From positions 1-5,438 of the forward strand of contig QHWF01000541.1 in the NCBI GenBank assembly GCA_003222455.1: a DNA stretch of 5,438 bases, given 5' to 3'. The notes below the pieces were generated by a model that worked only from the letters and a program-made list of their open reading frames with translations, was not told where the DNA came from and did no database searches. Every line of letters begins with the position of its first letter. The first letter of the stretch is position 1. Source of the DNA: Acidobacteriota bacterium. Its GTDB lineage: Bacteria; Acidobacteriota; Vicinamibacteria; Vicinamibacterales; CAVVIG01. The position numbers and the translations under genes are program-made. Shown one piece after another: positions 1 to 5,194 of the stretch.

Positions 1-904
1 CGATGCGCGCGTCGTGGATCATTTCGTTCAGGATGATCATGTGGTCGGGAAACTGAAGAATCTGCACGTAATTGTTGTACGGCCCCGACACCATCGGCGG
101 CCCGGCGTTGAACATCAGACACCGTTCGCCGAGTGAGCGGGTTTCCGGACCATCGGCCGGGTGGTCCCGTCGATCCGCGGCCCGGCGCTGCGCCCGCTGC
201 TGCGCCTCGGGCGTCAAAGCCGGGACGTGGCCATCCTTCGGATCGACGATCAAGGCGGTGAGCGTCTTGCCGCGGACCGTGGCGAGGTGGGTGCCGCGGT
301 CCCACCAGAACTCGTTGTACGCGCCGCCCAGGTCGGCCTCGGCGGACGTATTGCGCCGGTCGCGATTGTTCTGGTCCATCAGGCGCCGCTCGTACGCCGT
401 CGCTTCCTCGCTGGTCAATTCCGCCTTCCCGGCGAACTCGGCCGGGCGCTCGAACCCCGTGAGCGTGGCAAAGCTCCAGATGCCTTCCAGGTTCGGCGTC
501 TGCGCCGCTGGAGCGGATGACGCCGCCCTCCGGCCGTAATTCAGTCGATAATGCTGGTGACATTGCACGCACGAGGTGTACAACGCGTCGTTCAGCTCGA
601 CGAGCGCGCCGGCGTCGCGGCGCTTCGCGGCCGCGACCGCCGCGTTGCTCGCTTCAATCAGCAGCCGTGCGTCAGCCATCCATCGATCCCGATCCCGGAA
701 GTACATCGGCGTCGTCATTGCCGCGGCGGCTTCGGCGAGCGCGACGGTCTTCGTTTCGAGCGCCTTCCATTCGGTGTCGTTCGACGGCATCCGCGTCGAA
801 ATGTAGAAGACCGCGTCGGACGCGGGATAGATCGTGTTCACCATGATCTCGCTCATGGTTGCGACCGGTTGGAGGGCTAGAATCAGCAGAGCCAGGAGGC
901 GCAT
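1..904 (-). CDS. Secreted c-type cytochrome (class II-like) fused to a HEGNY-family domain, 3' end outside window
   Basis: The frame is open from the ATG at 902-904 to the left edge (301 residues visible, C-terminus missing); an in-frame TGA at 917-919 bounds it upstream. Residues 1-16 form a short hydrophobic leader, weak as a signal peptide but expected because haem c is attached outside the cytoplasm. Residues about 20-120 are helix-rich and end in CVQCH (112-116) followed by QHYR. A haem motif at the C-terminal end of a helical bundle, followed by xxYR, is the arrangement of class II cytochromes c (c'/c556); this assignment is inferred. After an Ala/Pro linker (126-137), residues 138-301 match the two full-length paralogues at 2376-3473 and 4084-5148: NLEGIW, GGAYNEFWWDRGTH (193-206), VDPKDGHVPALTPEAQQR, GERC (Cys262), YNNYVQI and EMIHDARI. 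No clear Shine-Dalgarno is seen. It is transcribed divergently from the membrane-protein pair. The fusion suggests that the HEGNY domain works beside a redox centre; its own function is unknown. Confidence 0.85.
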   Translation of the reverse strand, partial: MRLLALLILALQPVATMSEIMVNTIYPASDAVFYISTRMPSNDTEWKALETKTVALAEAAAAMTTPMYFRDRDRWMADARLLIEASNAAVAAAKRRDAGALVELNDALYTSCVQCHQHYRLNYGRRAASSAPAAQTPNLEGIWSFATLTGFERPAEFAGKAELTSEEATAYERRLMDQNNRDRRNTSAEADLGGAYNEFWWDRGTHLATVRGKTLTALIVDPKDGHVPALTPEAQQRAQRRAADRRDHPADGPETRSLGERCLMFNAGPPMVSGPYNNYVQILQFPDHMIILNEMIHDARI

Positions 905-1132
905 TGGCGTAGTGTATCAGCCCACCGTGGAGTAGGGGCACCGTACCGGGTGCGGCTGTGCGCGTGGCCCCCGGGCCCGGGCGATCGCCGGGCTGGCCGT
1001 TACGGGTTCGCCGGAAGGGCGCTGTCGAGCCGCATCGTGCCGTGAGCAGCGTCAGGGTATCCAGTGGCGTATTTGGCCACGAACAGGCCGAGAGTGGTTT
1101 CGCGTCCCGCATCCTTTGACGGGGCTCCTGGG
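905..1132. other. Divergent intergenic region
   Basis: This 228 bp region separates the minus-strand cytochrome fusion from the plus-strand membrane-protein pair, so it should hold promoters for both directions. I could not identify convincing -35/-10 pairs on either strand. The only clear structure is a GC-rich hairpin, GCCCGG (975-980) and CCGGGC (988-993) around a 7-base loop, without a T tract, so it is not a typical terminator. Open frames crossing the region show no recognisable protein features. Confidence 0.5.
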
Positions 1133-1684
1133 ATGACGTCATTCTGTGATTGGCTCGCGAGCACGCCGGGCAGCATTGCGCTTCACGAGTCGCTGTACCT
1201 GTACCCGATGGTCGAATCGGTGCACGTGCTGACCTTGTGCGTCTTCGTCGGTCTCGCGTCGATCCTCGATCTCCGGCTCATGGGTGTCACGCTCCGGCGC
1301 GTTCCGGTGTCGGAAGTCGCGCGGCGGCTCCTGCCCTGGATGGGATTCGGTTTTGCGATCATGGTGTGCACCGGCGTGTTGCTTTTCTACGCGATACCGG
1401 TGCGCTCGTATCACAGCGTCTGGTTCCGCACGAAACTCATGCTGCTGGTGCTGGCGGGGCTGAACGCGTGGGTCTTCCACGCGCGAATCTGGCGCAGTGT
1501 GTCGGCCTGGGATCTCGATCGGGTGCCGCCGCGAGCGGCTCGCGTGGCCGGCACTGCATCACTCGTGCTCTGGGCCGCTATCATCGTCACCGGCCGGATG
1601 ATTGCGTACAACTGGTTCGACTGCGACAAGCCGCAGCCCGCGTTCATTGTCTGGGCGGCCGGATGCGATAGTTACCCGAAATGA
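1133..1684 (+). CDS. Four-helix integral membrane protein, DUF6644-like (first of a tandem pair)
   Basis: A 183-residue protein with four hydrophobic segments at about 24-46, 67-88, 100-118 and 139-158. I assign it to the DUF6644-type family from memory of its motif order; its biochemical role is unknown. Motifs shared with the next gene are ESVHxL (28-33, His31 in the first helix), DLRLxG (46-51), EVAR...PW (61-69), TGVxLF (80-85) and a C-terminal SLxLW...GRxI. His31 is the only histidine conserved between the two copies. The ATG at 1133 is preferred over upstream GTG codons because it places ESVH at residue 28, against 29 in the paralogue, and the extra N-terminal residues from a start at 1064 match nothing. 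A weak GGGG (1121-1124) lies 8 bases upstream. It differs from its partner by a longer C-terminal tail carrying Cys164 and Cys178. It is probably co-transcribed with the gene at 1862. Confidence 0.85.
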   Translation: MTSFCDWLASTPGSIALHESLYLYPMVESVHVLTLCVFVGLASILDLRLMGVTLRRVPVSEVARRLLPWMGFGFAIMVCTGVLLFYAIPVRSYHSVWFRTKLMLLVLAGLNAWVFHARIWRSVSAWDLDRVPPRAARVAGTASLVLWAAIIVTGRMIAYNWFDCDKPQPAFIVWAAGCDSYPK

Positions 1685-1696
1685 CGGAGCTGCGCA

Positions 1697-1854
1697 GGGG
1701 GGCTTTGAACTGACGCTGGAACGTCTTTGAACCTGACGCTGCAGAGTGCTTTGAACTGACGCAGTAGGGTGCTTTGAACCTGACGCTGCAGAGTGCTTTG
1801 AGCTGGCGCAGTAGGGTGCTTTGACCTGACGCCGTCGAGCGCTGGAACTGGGGG
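1697..1854 (+). repeat. 23/24 bp tandem repeat filling the spacer of the membrane-protein pair
   Basis: Six recognisable units and a decayed seventh follow one another directly. The approximate consensus is GTGCTTTGAACTGACGC followed by six or seven variable bases. Units begin near 1699, 1723, 1746, 1769, 1793, 1816 and 1839. Two versions alternate: a 24 bp form with GAACCTGACGCTGCAGA and a 23 bp form with GAACTGACGCAGTAGG. This gives a 47 bp higher-order unit; 1725-1771 and 1772-1818 differ at only two positions. The array begins 12 bases after the upstream stop and ends at the ribosome-binding site of the next gene. The unit length is not a multiple of three and no sensible protein results, so it is non-coding. 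The same family occurs at 3479-3571. Confidence 0.9.
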
Positions 1855-1864
1855 TTGAAACGTG
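1850..1864 (+). promoter_or_regulatory. Ribosome-binding site and GTG start of the second membrane protein
   Basis: GGGGG (1850-1854) lies 7 bases before the GTG at 1862-1864. It decides the start: translation from this GTG places the ESVH motif at residue 29, one residue from its position in the paralogue. The purine run sits at the decayed end of the tandem repeat. Confidence 0.55.
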
Positions 1865-2338
1865 TTGTTCCCGTTTTTCCAATGGTGCGAGGCGACGACA
1901 ATCGGAAACGCGATCCGGTCGTCGTTGTGGGCGTTCGCAGCGATTGAGTCGGTGCACCTCCTCGGGCTCGCCGCGATTGGCGGCGCGGTACTGGTGGTCG
2001 ACCTGCGGCTGCTCGGCCTCGGTCTCCGGCGGCAGTCGATTCCGGAAGTCGCGCGGAGTGCCTATCCGTGGTTCGTCGGCAGCCTGATCGTGATGCTCGT
2101 CACCGGCGTGGCGCTGTTTCTGTCCGAAGCGGTGAAGTGCTATTACAGCACGCCCTTCTGGGTGAAGATCTCATCGCTCGCGCTGGCGATGACGTTCAGC
2201 TTCACGGTACGTCGGAAAATCACGCTGGCCGACGAATCGCGCGTCCAGCCAATCTGGTACAAGGTGGTTGCGCTTGTCTCGTTGTCGTTATGGTTCGGCG
2301 TTGGCGCAGGAGGGCGTTGGATTGGGTTCTCGGGATAG
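1862..2338 (+). CDS. Four-helix integral membrane protein, DUF6644-like (second of a tandem pair)
   Basis: A 158-residue paralogue of the protein at 1133-1684, with hydrophobic segments at about 23-50, 69-89, 100-118 and 134-153. Conserved blocks are ESVHLL (29-34, His32), DLRLLG (47-52), PEVAR...PW (61-70), TGVALF (81-86), STPFWVK (96-102) and LSLWFGVGAGGRWI. It lacks the Cys-containing C-terminal tail of the first copy. It starts at GTG. The 177 bp spacer upstream is a tandem repeat with no promoter I can recognise, so co-transcription with the first copy is likely but not shown. Two similar small membrane proteins side by side could form a heterodimer; that is inference. It converges with the minus-strand gene ending at 2376. 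Confidence 0.85.
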   Translation: MLFPFFQWCEATTIGNAIRSSLWAFAAIESVHLLGLAAIGGAVLVVDLRLLGLGLRRQSIPEVARSAYPWFVGSLIVMLVTGVALFLSEAVKCYYSTPFWVKISSLALAMTFSFTVRRKITLADESRVQPIWYKVVALVSLSLWFGVGAGGRWIGFSG

Positions 2339-2340
2339 GA

Positions 2341-2372
2341 AATTCAGAATTCAGAATTTAGAATTCTGAATT
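2341..2372. repeat. AT-rich inverted repeat built from heptamers; possible bidirectional terminator
   Basis: The arms AATTCAGAATTC (2341-2352) and GAATTCTGAATT (2361-2372) are perfect 12 bp reverse complements around an 8-base loop. The same stretch is a period-7 tandem array: AATTCAG, AATTCAG, AATTTAG, AATTCTG, AATT. It occupies 32 of the 37 bases between the convergent stops at 2338 and 2376, the position expected for a shared terminator. The stem is unusually AT-rich and has no strong T tract, so the terminator role is uncertain. The base composition contrasts sharply with the GC-rich surroundings. Confidence 0.85.
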
Positions 2373-2375
2373 GCA

Positions 2376-3473
2376 CTAGTTCTTCCCCCGCTCATCCCGT
2401 TCCTTCTGTCTTGCGCCGCGCAGGATGTTGCCCAGCGCGTAATTCCCTTCGTGGCAGGCGTATTCGTAAATCCGGCTGTCGGTCATCGGCCACGCGTACT
2501 CGCCGGTCCACGGCTTCGTCCAGGTCGCGGGGTCGTCAATCGTGAACTGATATCGAAGCGTTCTGGCATCCATCCGGATGAGACGTTCGATCACGTGCAG
2601 ATTGTCGGTGGATCCACGGAAGCGGGTCCTGTCGGTGAAGTTCGTCGTATCGACGACGAGCGTGTCGCCGTCCCAGTGACCAACCGAGTCGCCCAGCCAT
2701 TTCCGGACGTTCTTCGGCGCGTGCTGCGCGTTCATGCGGATGATGCGCGCATCGTGGACCATCTCGGTGAGGATCATCACGGAATCGGGCGACTGCACGA
2801 TCTGATGGAGGTTGTTGTAGAAATACGTGGGCAGGATCGGCGGTCCCGAAGTCGAGCTGAATCCGAGCAGACAGCGTTCAGCGAGGGGACGGATCTCGGG
2901 ATCGTCGTACGCGGTGGGCCCTTCAAAGCCAGGGTCGTCCTCGCGAGCGGCCTGATCAGACGTGGGTCGCGGCGAGTAATCGCTGGTGCTGCGGCGTTGT
3001 CGCGCGCCGGGCGTCAGCGCCGGCACGCGGCCGTCGGGTGGATCGATGACGAGCGAGGCGCGCGGCTGACCATCCAGGACTGTGTAATGCGAGCCGGGTT
3101 CCAGCCAGAAATTGTTGTACCCGCCCACATTGCCGTACGGGCCGGGCGATCCATCGCCGCCTTTCGGCGGCGCGTCGCGATCGCCTTTGATGGGTGCCGC
3201 GAGGGCATCCGTTCGCTGCGCGACTTCCTGTTCGAGCCTGGCGGCCTCGGTGTCTGAGAGGACGAGCGGCATGCCGGCCCGCCGCTCGACCGGCGTCAGC
3301 GTGGCGAGGTCGTACGTGCCCTGCAGATCCGGATGGCCGTCCGCGAGTCGCGGGATCGCGGCTGTCGTCGCTTTCTTCGCAGGAACACCGGACTGACCGG
3401 TTGCGGCAATCAGCGACAGGCCCGCGATGCCCACTGCGGCCGCGGCGTAGAGCAGCAACGTTCGTTCACGCAT
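2376..3473 (-). CDS. Secreted HEGNY-family protein of unknown function, copy A
   Basis: A 365-residue protein with a hydrophobic segment at about 6-25 preceded by RER: a signal peptide or N-terminal anchor. The mature part carries IPRLADGHPDLQGTYD (40-55), GGYNNFW (117-123), a DPPDGRVPAL block (144-153), ERC (Cys201), YNNLHQIVQ (219-227), TEMVHDARI (236-244), KWLGDSVGHW (258-267), TTNF (276-279), FRGSTDNLHV (285-294), PWTGEY (321-326) and YACHEGNY (338-345). Cys201 and Cys340 are both kept in the copy at 4084-5148 and could form a disulfide; this is inferred. I know this only as an acidobacterial hypothetical family, with no established reaction. The ATG at 3471-3473 is chosen because upstream in-frame codons lie in the tandem repeat and translate to unrelated residues. 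It is the last gene of the minus-strand cluster. Confidence 0.88.
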   Translation of the reverse strand: MRERTLLLYAAAAVGIAGLSLIAATGQSGVPAKKATTAAIPRLADGHPDLQGTYDLATLTPVERRAGMPLVLSDTEAARLEQEVAQRTDALAAPIKGDRDAPPKGGDGSPGPYGNVGGYNNFWLEPGSHYTVLDGQPRASLVIDPPDGRVPALTPGARQRRSTSDYSPRPTSDQAAREDDPGFEGPTAYDDPEIRPLAERCLLGFSSTSGPPILPTYFYNNLHQIVQSPDSVMILTEMVHDARIIRMNAQHAPKNVRKWLGDSVGHWDGDTLVVDTTNFTDRTRFRGSTDNLHVIERLIRMDARTLRYQFTIDDPATWTKPWTGEYAWPMTDSRIYEYACHEGNYALGNILRGARQKERDERGKN

Positions 3474-3486
3474 GGGCAGCACCCTG
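3474..3486 (-). promoter_or_regulatory. Ribosome-binding site of HEGNY copy A, supplied by the tandem repeat
   Basis: On the minus strand CAGGGT (3486-3481) stands 7 bases before the ATG at 3473. The sequence is the junction between two repeat units, so the last repeat copy doubles as the Shine-Dalgarno element. An in-frame GTG (3482-3480) inside the repeat is a possible alternative start. Confidence 0.45.
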
Positions 3487-3571
3487 GGAGCGTCAGCTCG
3501 AAGCACGCCGGAGCGTCAGCGCGAAGCACCTTGAAGCGTCAGTTCAAGGCACCCTGGAGCGTCAGTTCCCG
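3479..3571 (-). repeat. 23/24 bp tandem repeat filling the spacer between the DUF6152 gene and HEGNY copy A
   Basis: Read on the minus strand, three full units begin with GTGC at 3552, 3529 and 3506 (lengths 23, 23 and 24). They are flanked by a partial unit at 3553-3571 and a truncated start at 3482. Each keeps the core CTGACGCT; one reads GTGCCTTGAACTGACGCT. This is the same family as the plus-strand array at 1697-1854, but inverted, so in both places the repeat reads in the direction of the flanking genes. It starts 3 bases after the DUF6152 stop and reaches the next ribosome-binding site. Confidence 0.88.
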
Positions 3572-3574
3572 TTT

Positions 3575-4069
3575 TTAGTTGTTGCCCCCGCGCCCGCGCC
3601 CGCGCCCGCGACCTTCGACCGGATCGGCCCCGTCGACCGGCGCACCGGTGCCGGACGAACCAAGGAACAGCTTGCGACCGTCGGGGAAGGTGACGTTCCG
3701 GCCGTGCGCGCGCGCCAGTGAATGGTCTCTCGTCTGGTACCCGTCGACCACGATCTCGGTTCCGCGCGTCAGCGTGTCCCTGGTGATGCCACGGCGAAGC
3801 AATGTGTTCGGCGTCCCGCCTTCGACCATCCACTCCTCGCATTTCGCATTGGGAGTGAACTCGCACGCCACCGCACCGTCCGTTTTCTGGATTTCGAGGT
3901 GGATCCAGGCATGTGGATTCACCCACTCGATTTTCGTGATTTTGCCTTTCAGCAGCACCGGCTTGTTCGGATCGAACTCGCCGCCGAACGCGTGGTGCGC
4001 GAGCGCCGGGGTGAGAGCCGTCGCGACCAACCCGAGACCCGCGAGAAGCGTGGTTATCTTCGTCCGCAT
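3575..4069 (-). CDS. DUF6152-family periplasmic protein
   Basis: A 164-residue protein with a clear signal peptide (residues 1-24, MRTK start, hydrophobic core, cleavage after ALA). The mature protein begins with the family hallmark HHAFGGEFD (25-33). It continues with GKITKIEWVNPHAWIHL (42-58), EEWMVEGGTPNTLLRRG (78-94), a GTEIVVDGY strand (103-111) and a DGRKLFLGSSG end (130-140), the order seen in DUF6152 proteins. The conserved histidines (25, 26, 53) suggest ligand or metal binding, but no function is established. The C-terminal tail 153-162 is an Arg-Gly repeat. The ATG at 4069 is supported by AGAGGTGA (4082-4075) at good spacing. It follows the upstream HEGNY gene by 14 bases, so the two are almost certainly co-transcribed. 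Cys69 and Cys77 could pair. Confidence 0.92.
   Translation of the reverse strand: MRTKITTLLAGLGLVATALTPALAHHAFGGEFDPNKPVLLKGKITKIEWVNPHAWIHLEIQKTDGAVACEFTPNAKCEEWMVEGGTPNTLLRRGITRDTLTRGTEIVVDGYQTRDHSLARAHGRNVTFPDGRKLFLGSSGTGAPVDGADPVEGRGRGRGRGGNN
3584..3610 (-). repeat. Hexanucleotide repeat encoding the Arg-Gly tail of the DUF6152 protein
   Basis: Three perfect GCGCCC units on the plus strand (3590-3607), flanked by a variant GCCCCC (3584-3589) and a half unit (3608-3610), lie in frame. On the minus strand they encode the alternating Gly-Arg run at residues 154-162. Slippage would change the tail length by whole dipeptides without shifting the frame. Confidence 0.8.
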
Positions 4070-4074
4070 GACGG

Positions 4075-4082
4075 TCACCTCT
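4075..4082 (-). promoter_or_regulatory. Ribosome-binding site of the DUF6152 gene
   Basis: AGAGGTGA on the minus strand has its GAGG core 8 bases from the ATG at 4069. It lies inside the 14-base gap after the upstream stop at 4084. It fixes the start and argues against the longer in-frame extension into the upstream gene. Confidence 0.7.
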
Positions 4083-4083
4083 A

Positions 4084-5148
4084 TTACTGTTTGGTTTTCC
4101 TGATCTCCTCCGCTTCGCGCAGGCGCGCACCGCGGAGGATATTCTCCATCGCGTAATTGCCCTCGTGGCACGCGTATTCGTAGAGGTGATCCTGCGTGGT
4201 CGGCCACGTATACTCACCCGTCCACGGTCTTTCCCATGTCGTCGGATCCTCGACGGTGAAACGGTATTTCAGGCTGTTCGCGTCCACGCGGGTGAAGTAC
4301 TCGGTGACCTTCAGGTTGTCCGTGGATCCGCGGAAACGTGTCTTGGCGCTGAAATTCGTCGTTTCGACCACCAGCGTGTCGCCTTCCCAGTGACCAACCG
4401 AGTCGCCCAGCCATTTGCGGACGTGCGCGGGCGCATGTTGCGCGTTCAACCGGACGATGCGCGCATCGTGGACCATCTCGGTGAGGATCATGACCGTATC
4501 CGGCGTCTGCACGATCTGATGGAGATTGTTATAGAAGTAGTTCGGCAGGATGGGCGGTCCGGACGTCGATCCGAATCCGAGCACGCAGCGCTCGCCCAGC
4601 GGCCGCCGCTCGGGGTCGTCGTAGGCGCCGGCCGGCTCGAGGCCGGGATCGGTGCTTTCGGTCTGGTCGGACGTCTGCCGCTGATACGCGGATCGTGCGG
4701 CCGTGCTGCGCTGACGCGCCTCCGGCGAGAGTGCGGGCACCCGTCCGTCGGGCGGATCCACCACAATCGAGGATCGTTTCTGACCGTCCACGGTGCTGTA
4801 GTGCGTCCCCCTGTCGAGCCAGAACGTGTTATAGCCGCCGACGTTCCCCGCCGGCCCGACCGATCCGTCACCGCCTTTGGGTGGTGCGGTGCGATTGCCG
4901 TCAATCGGCAGGGCGCCGCTGCGCCCCGCCTCCAGCGCCTGCTTCTCCAATGTCGCCGCCTGCTCGTCGCTGAGCACCGCTGGCAGTCCGGCCGGCCGCT
5001 CGACTGGTGTGAGCATGGCCAGGTCGTACATCCCTTGCAGGTCCGGCTTGCCGTCCGGGAGGCGCGGAATCCGGCTCGATGTCTGCGCGGAAGCCATGAC
5101 CACCATGCCGCCAATCAACGCAGCGGCAGCAGACACACGTCGATACAT
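4084..5148 (-). CDS. Secreted HEGNY-family protein of unknown function, copy B
   Basis: A 354-residue paralogue of the protein at 2376-3473, co-linear and strongly similar throughout. Residues 1-21 are a good signal peptide (MYRR, hydrophobic core, ASA cleavage site). Motifs in order: IPRLPDGKPDLQGMYD (27-42), GGYNTFWLDRGTHY (104-117), DPPDGRVPAL (131-140), ERC (Cys188), YNNLHQIVQ (206-214), TEMVHDARI (223-231), KWLGDSVGHW (245-254), FRGSTDNL (272-279), PWTGEY (308-313) and YACHEGNY (325-332, Cys327). The start at 5146-5148 is supported by the signal peptide and by AAAGGGA 8 bases upstream. The same frame has no stop from 4084 to the window edge, so a formal gene call could read 4084-5438 as one protein with an internal signal sequence. 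I think this is less likely than two genes. It is followed 14 bases later by the DUF6152 gene, suggesting one operon. Confidence 0.85.
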   Translation of the reverse strand: MYRRVSAAAALIGGMVVMASAQTSSRIPRLPDGKPDLQGMYDLAMLTPVERPAGLPAVLSDEQAATLEKQALEAGRSGALPIDGNRTAPPKGGDGSVGPAGNVGGYNTFWLDRGTHYSTVDGQKRSSIVVDPPDGRVPALSPEARQRSTAARSAYQRQTSDQTESTDPGLEPAGAYDDPERRPLGERCVLGFGSTSGPPILPNYFYNNLHQIVQTPDTVMILTEMVHDARIVRLNAQHAPAHVRKWLGDSVGHWEGDTLVVETTNFSAKTRFRGSTDNLKVTEYFTRVDANSLKYRFTVEDPTTWERPWTGEYTWPTTQDHLYEYACHEGNYAMENILRGARLREAEEIRKTKQ

Positions 5149-5156
5149 CAAATCGG

Positions 5157-5163
5157 TCCCTTT
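5157..5163 (-). promoter_or_regulatory. Ribosome-binding site of HEGNY copy B
   Basis: AAAGGGA on the minus strand is 8 bases from the ATG at 5148. Together with the signal peptide that follows, it indicates independent translation initiation here, although the upstream frame is still open. Confidence 0.6.
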
Positions 5164-5194
5164 CTGTGCGCTTCTGTTCCCACCCGACCCACTT

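Noticed and set aside
72..539. Plus-strand open frames at the left edge
   Set aside because: They lie opposite the minus-strand cytochrome fusion, which has a haem motif and paralogue matches; the plus-strand translations are Arg/Ser-rich shadow sequence.
911..916. TACACT as a -10 element for the cytochrome fusion gene
   Set aside because: No matching -35 at suitable spacing, and it would leave almost no leader before the ATG at 904.
975..993. GC-rich hairpin as a terminator
   Set aside because: It lies upstream of both divergent genes, where no transcript should end, and has no T tract.
1046..1056. Solitary decayed copy of the 23/24 bp repeat on the minus strand in the divergent region
   Set aside because: Only 11 bases (CCTGACGCTGC) match exactly; too short to separate from chance in GC-rich DNA.
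1697..1854. CRISPR array
   Set aside because: Units follow one another directly with no unique spacers, vary in sequence, and no cas genes are nearby.
1559..1957. Minus-strand open frames through the first tandem repeat
   Set aside because: The repetitive translation arises from the 23/24 bp DNA repeat. The unit length is not a multiple of three, and the frames overlap two well-supported plus-strand genes.
2451..3257. Plus-strand open frame (268 codons) antisense to HEGNY copy A
   Set aside because: Like the frame at 4165-5433 it mirrors a conserved minus-strand gene, and the similarity between the two shadows follows from the paralogy of the genes beneath.
3297..3306. Repeat-like CTGACGC core inside HEGNY copy A
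   Set aside because: It encodes the conserved LTPVE motif, also present in the paralogue, so protein constraint explains it.
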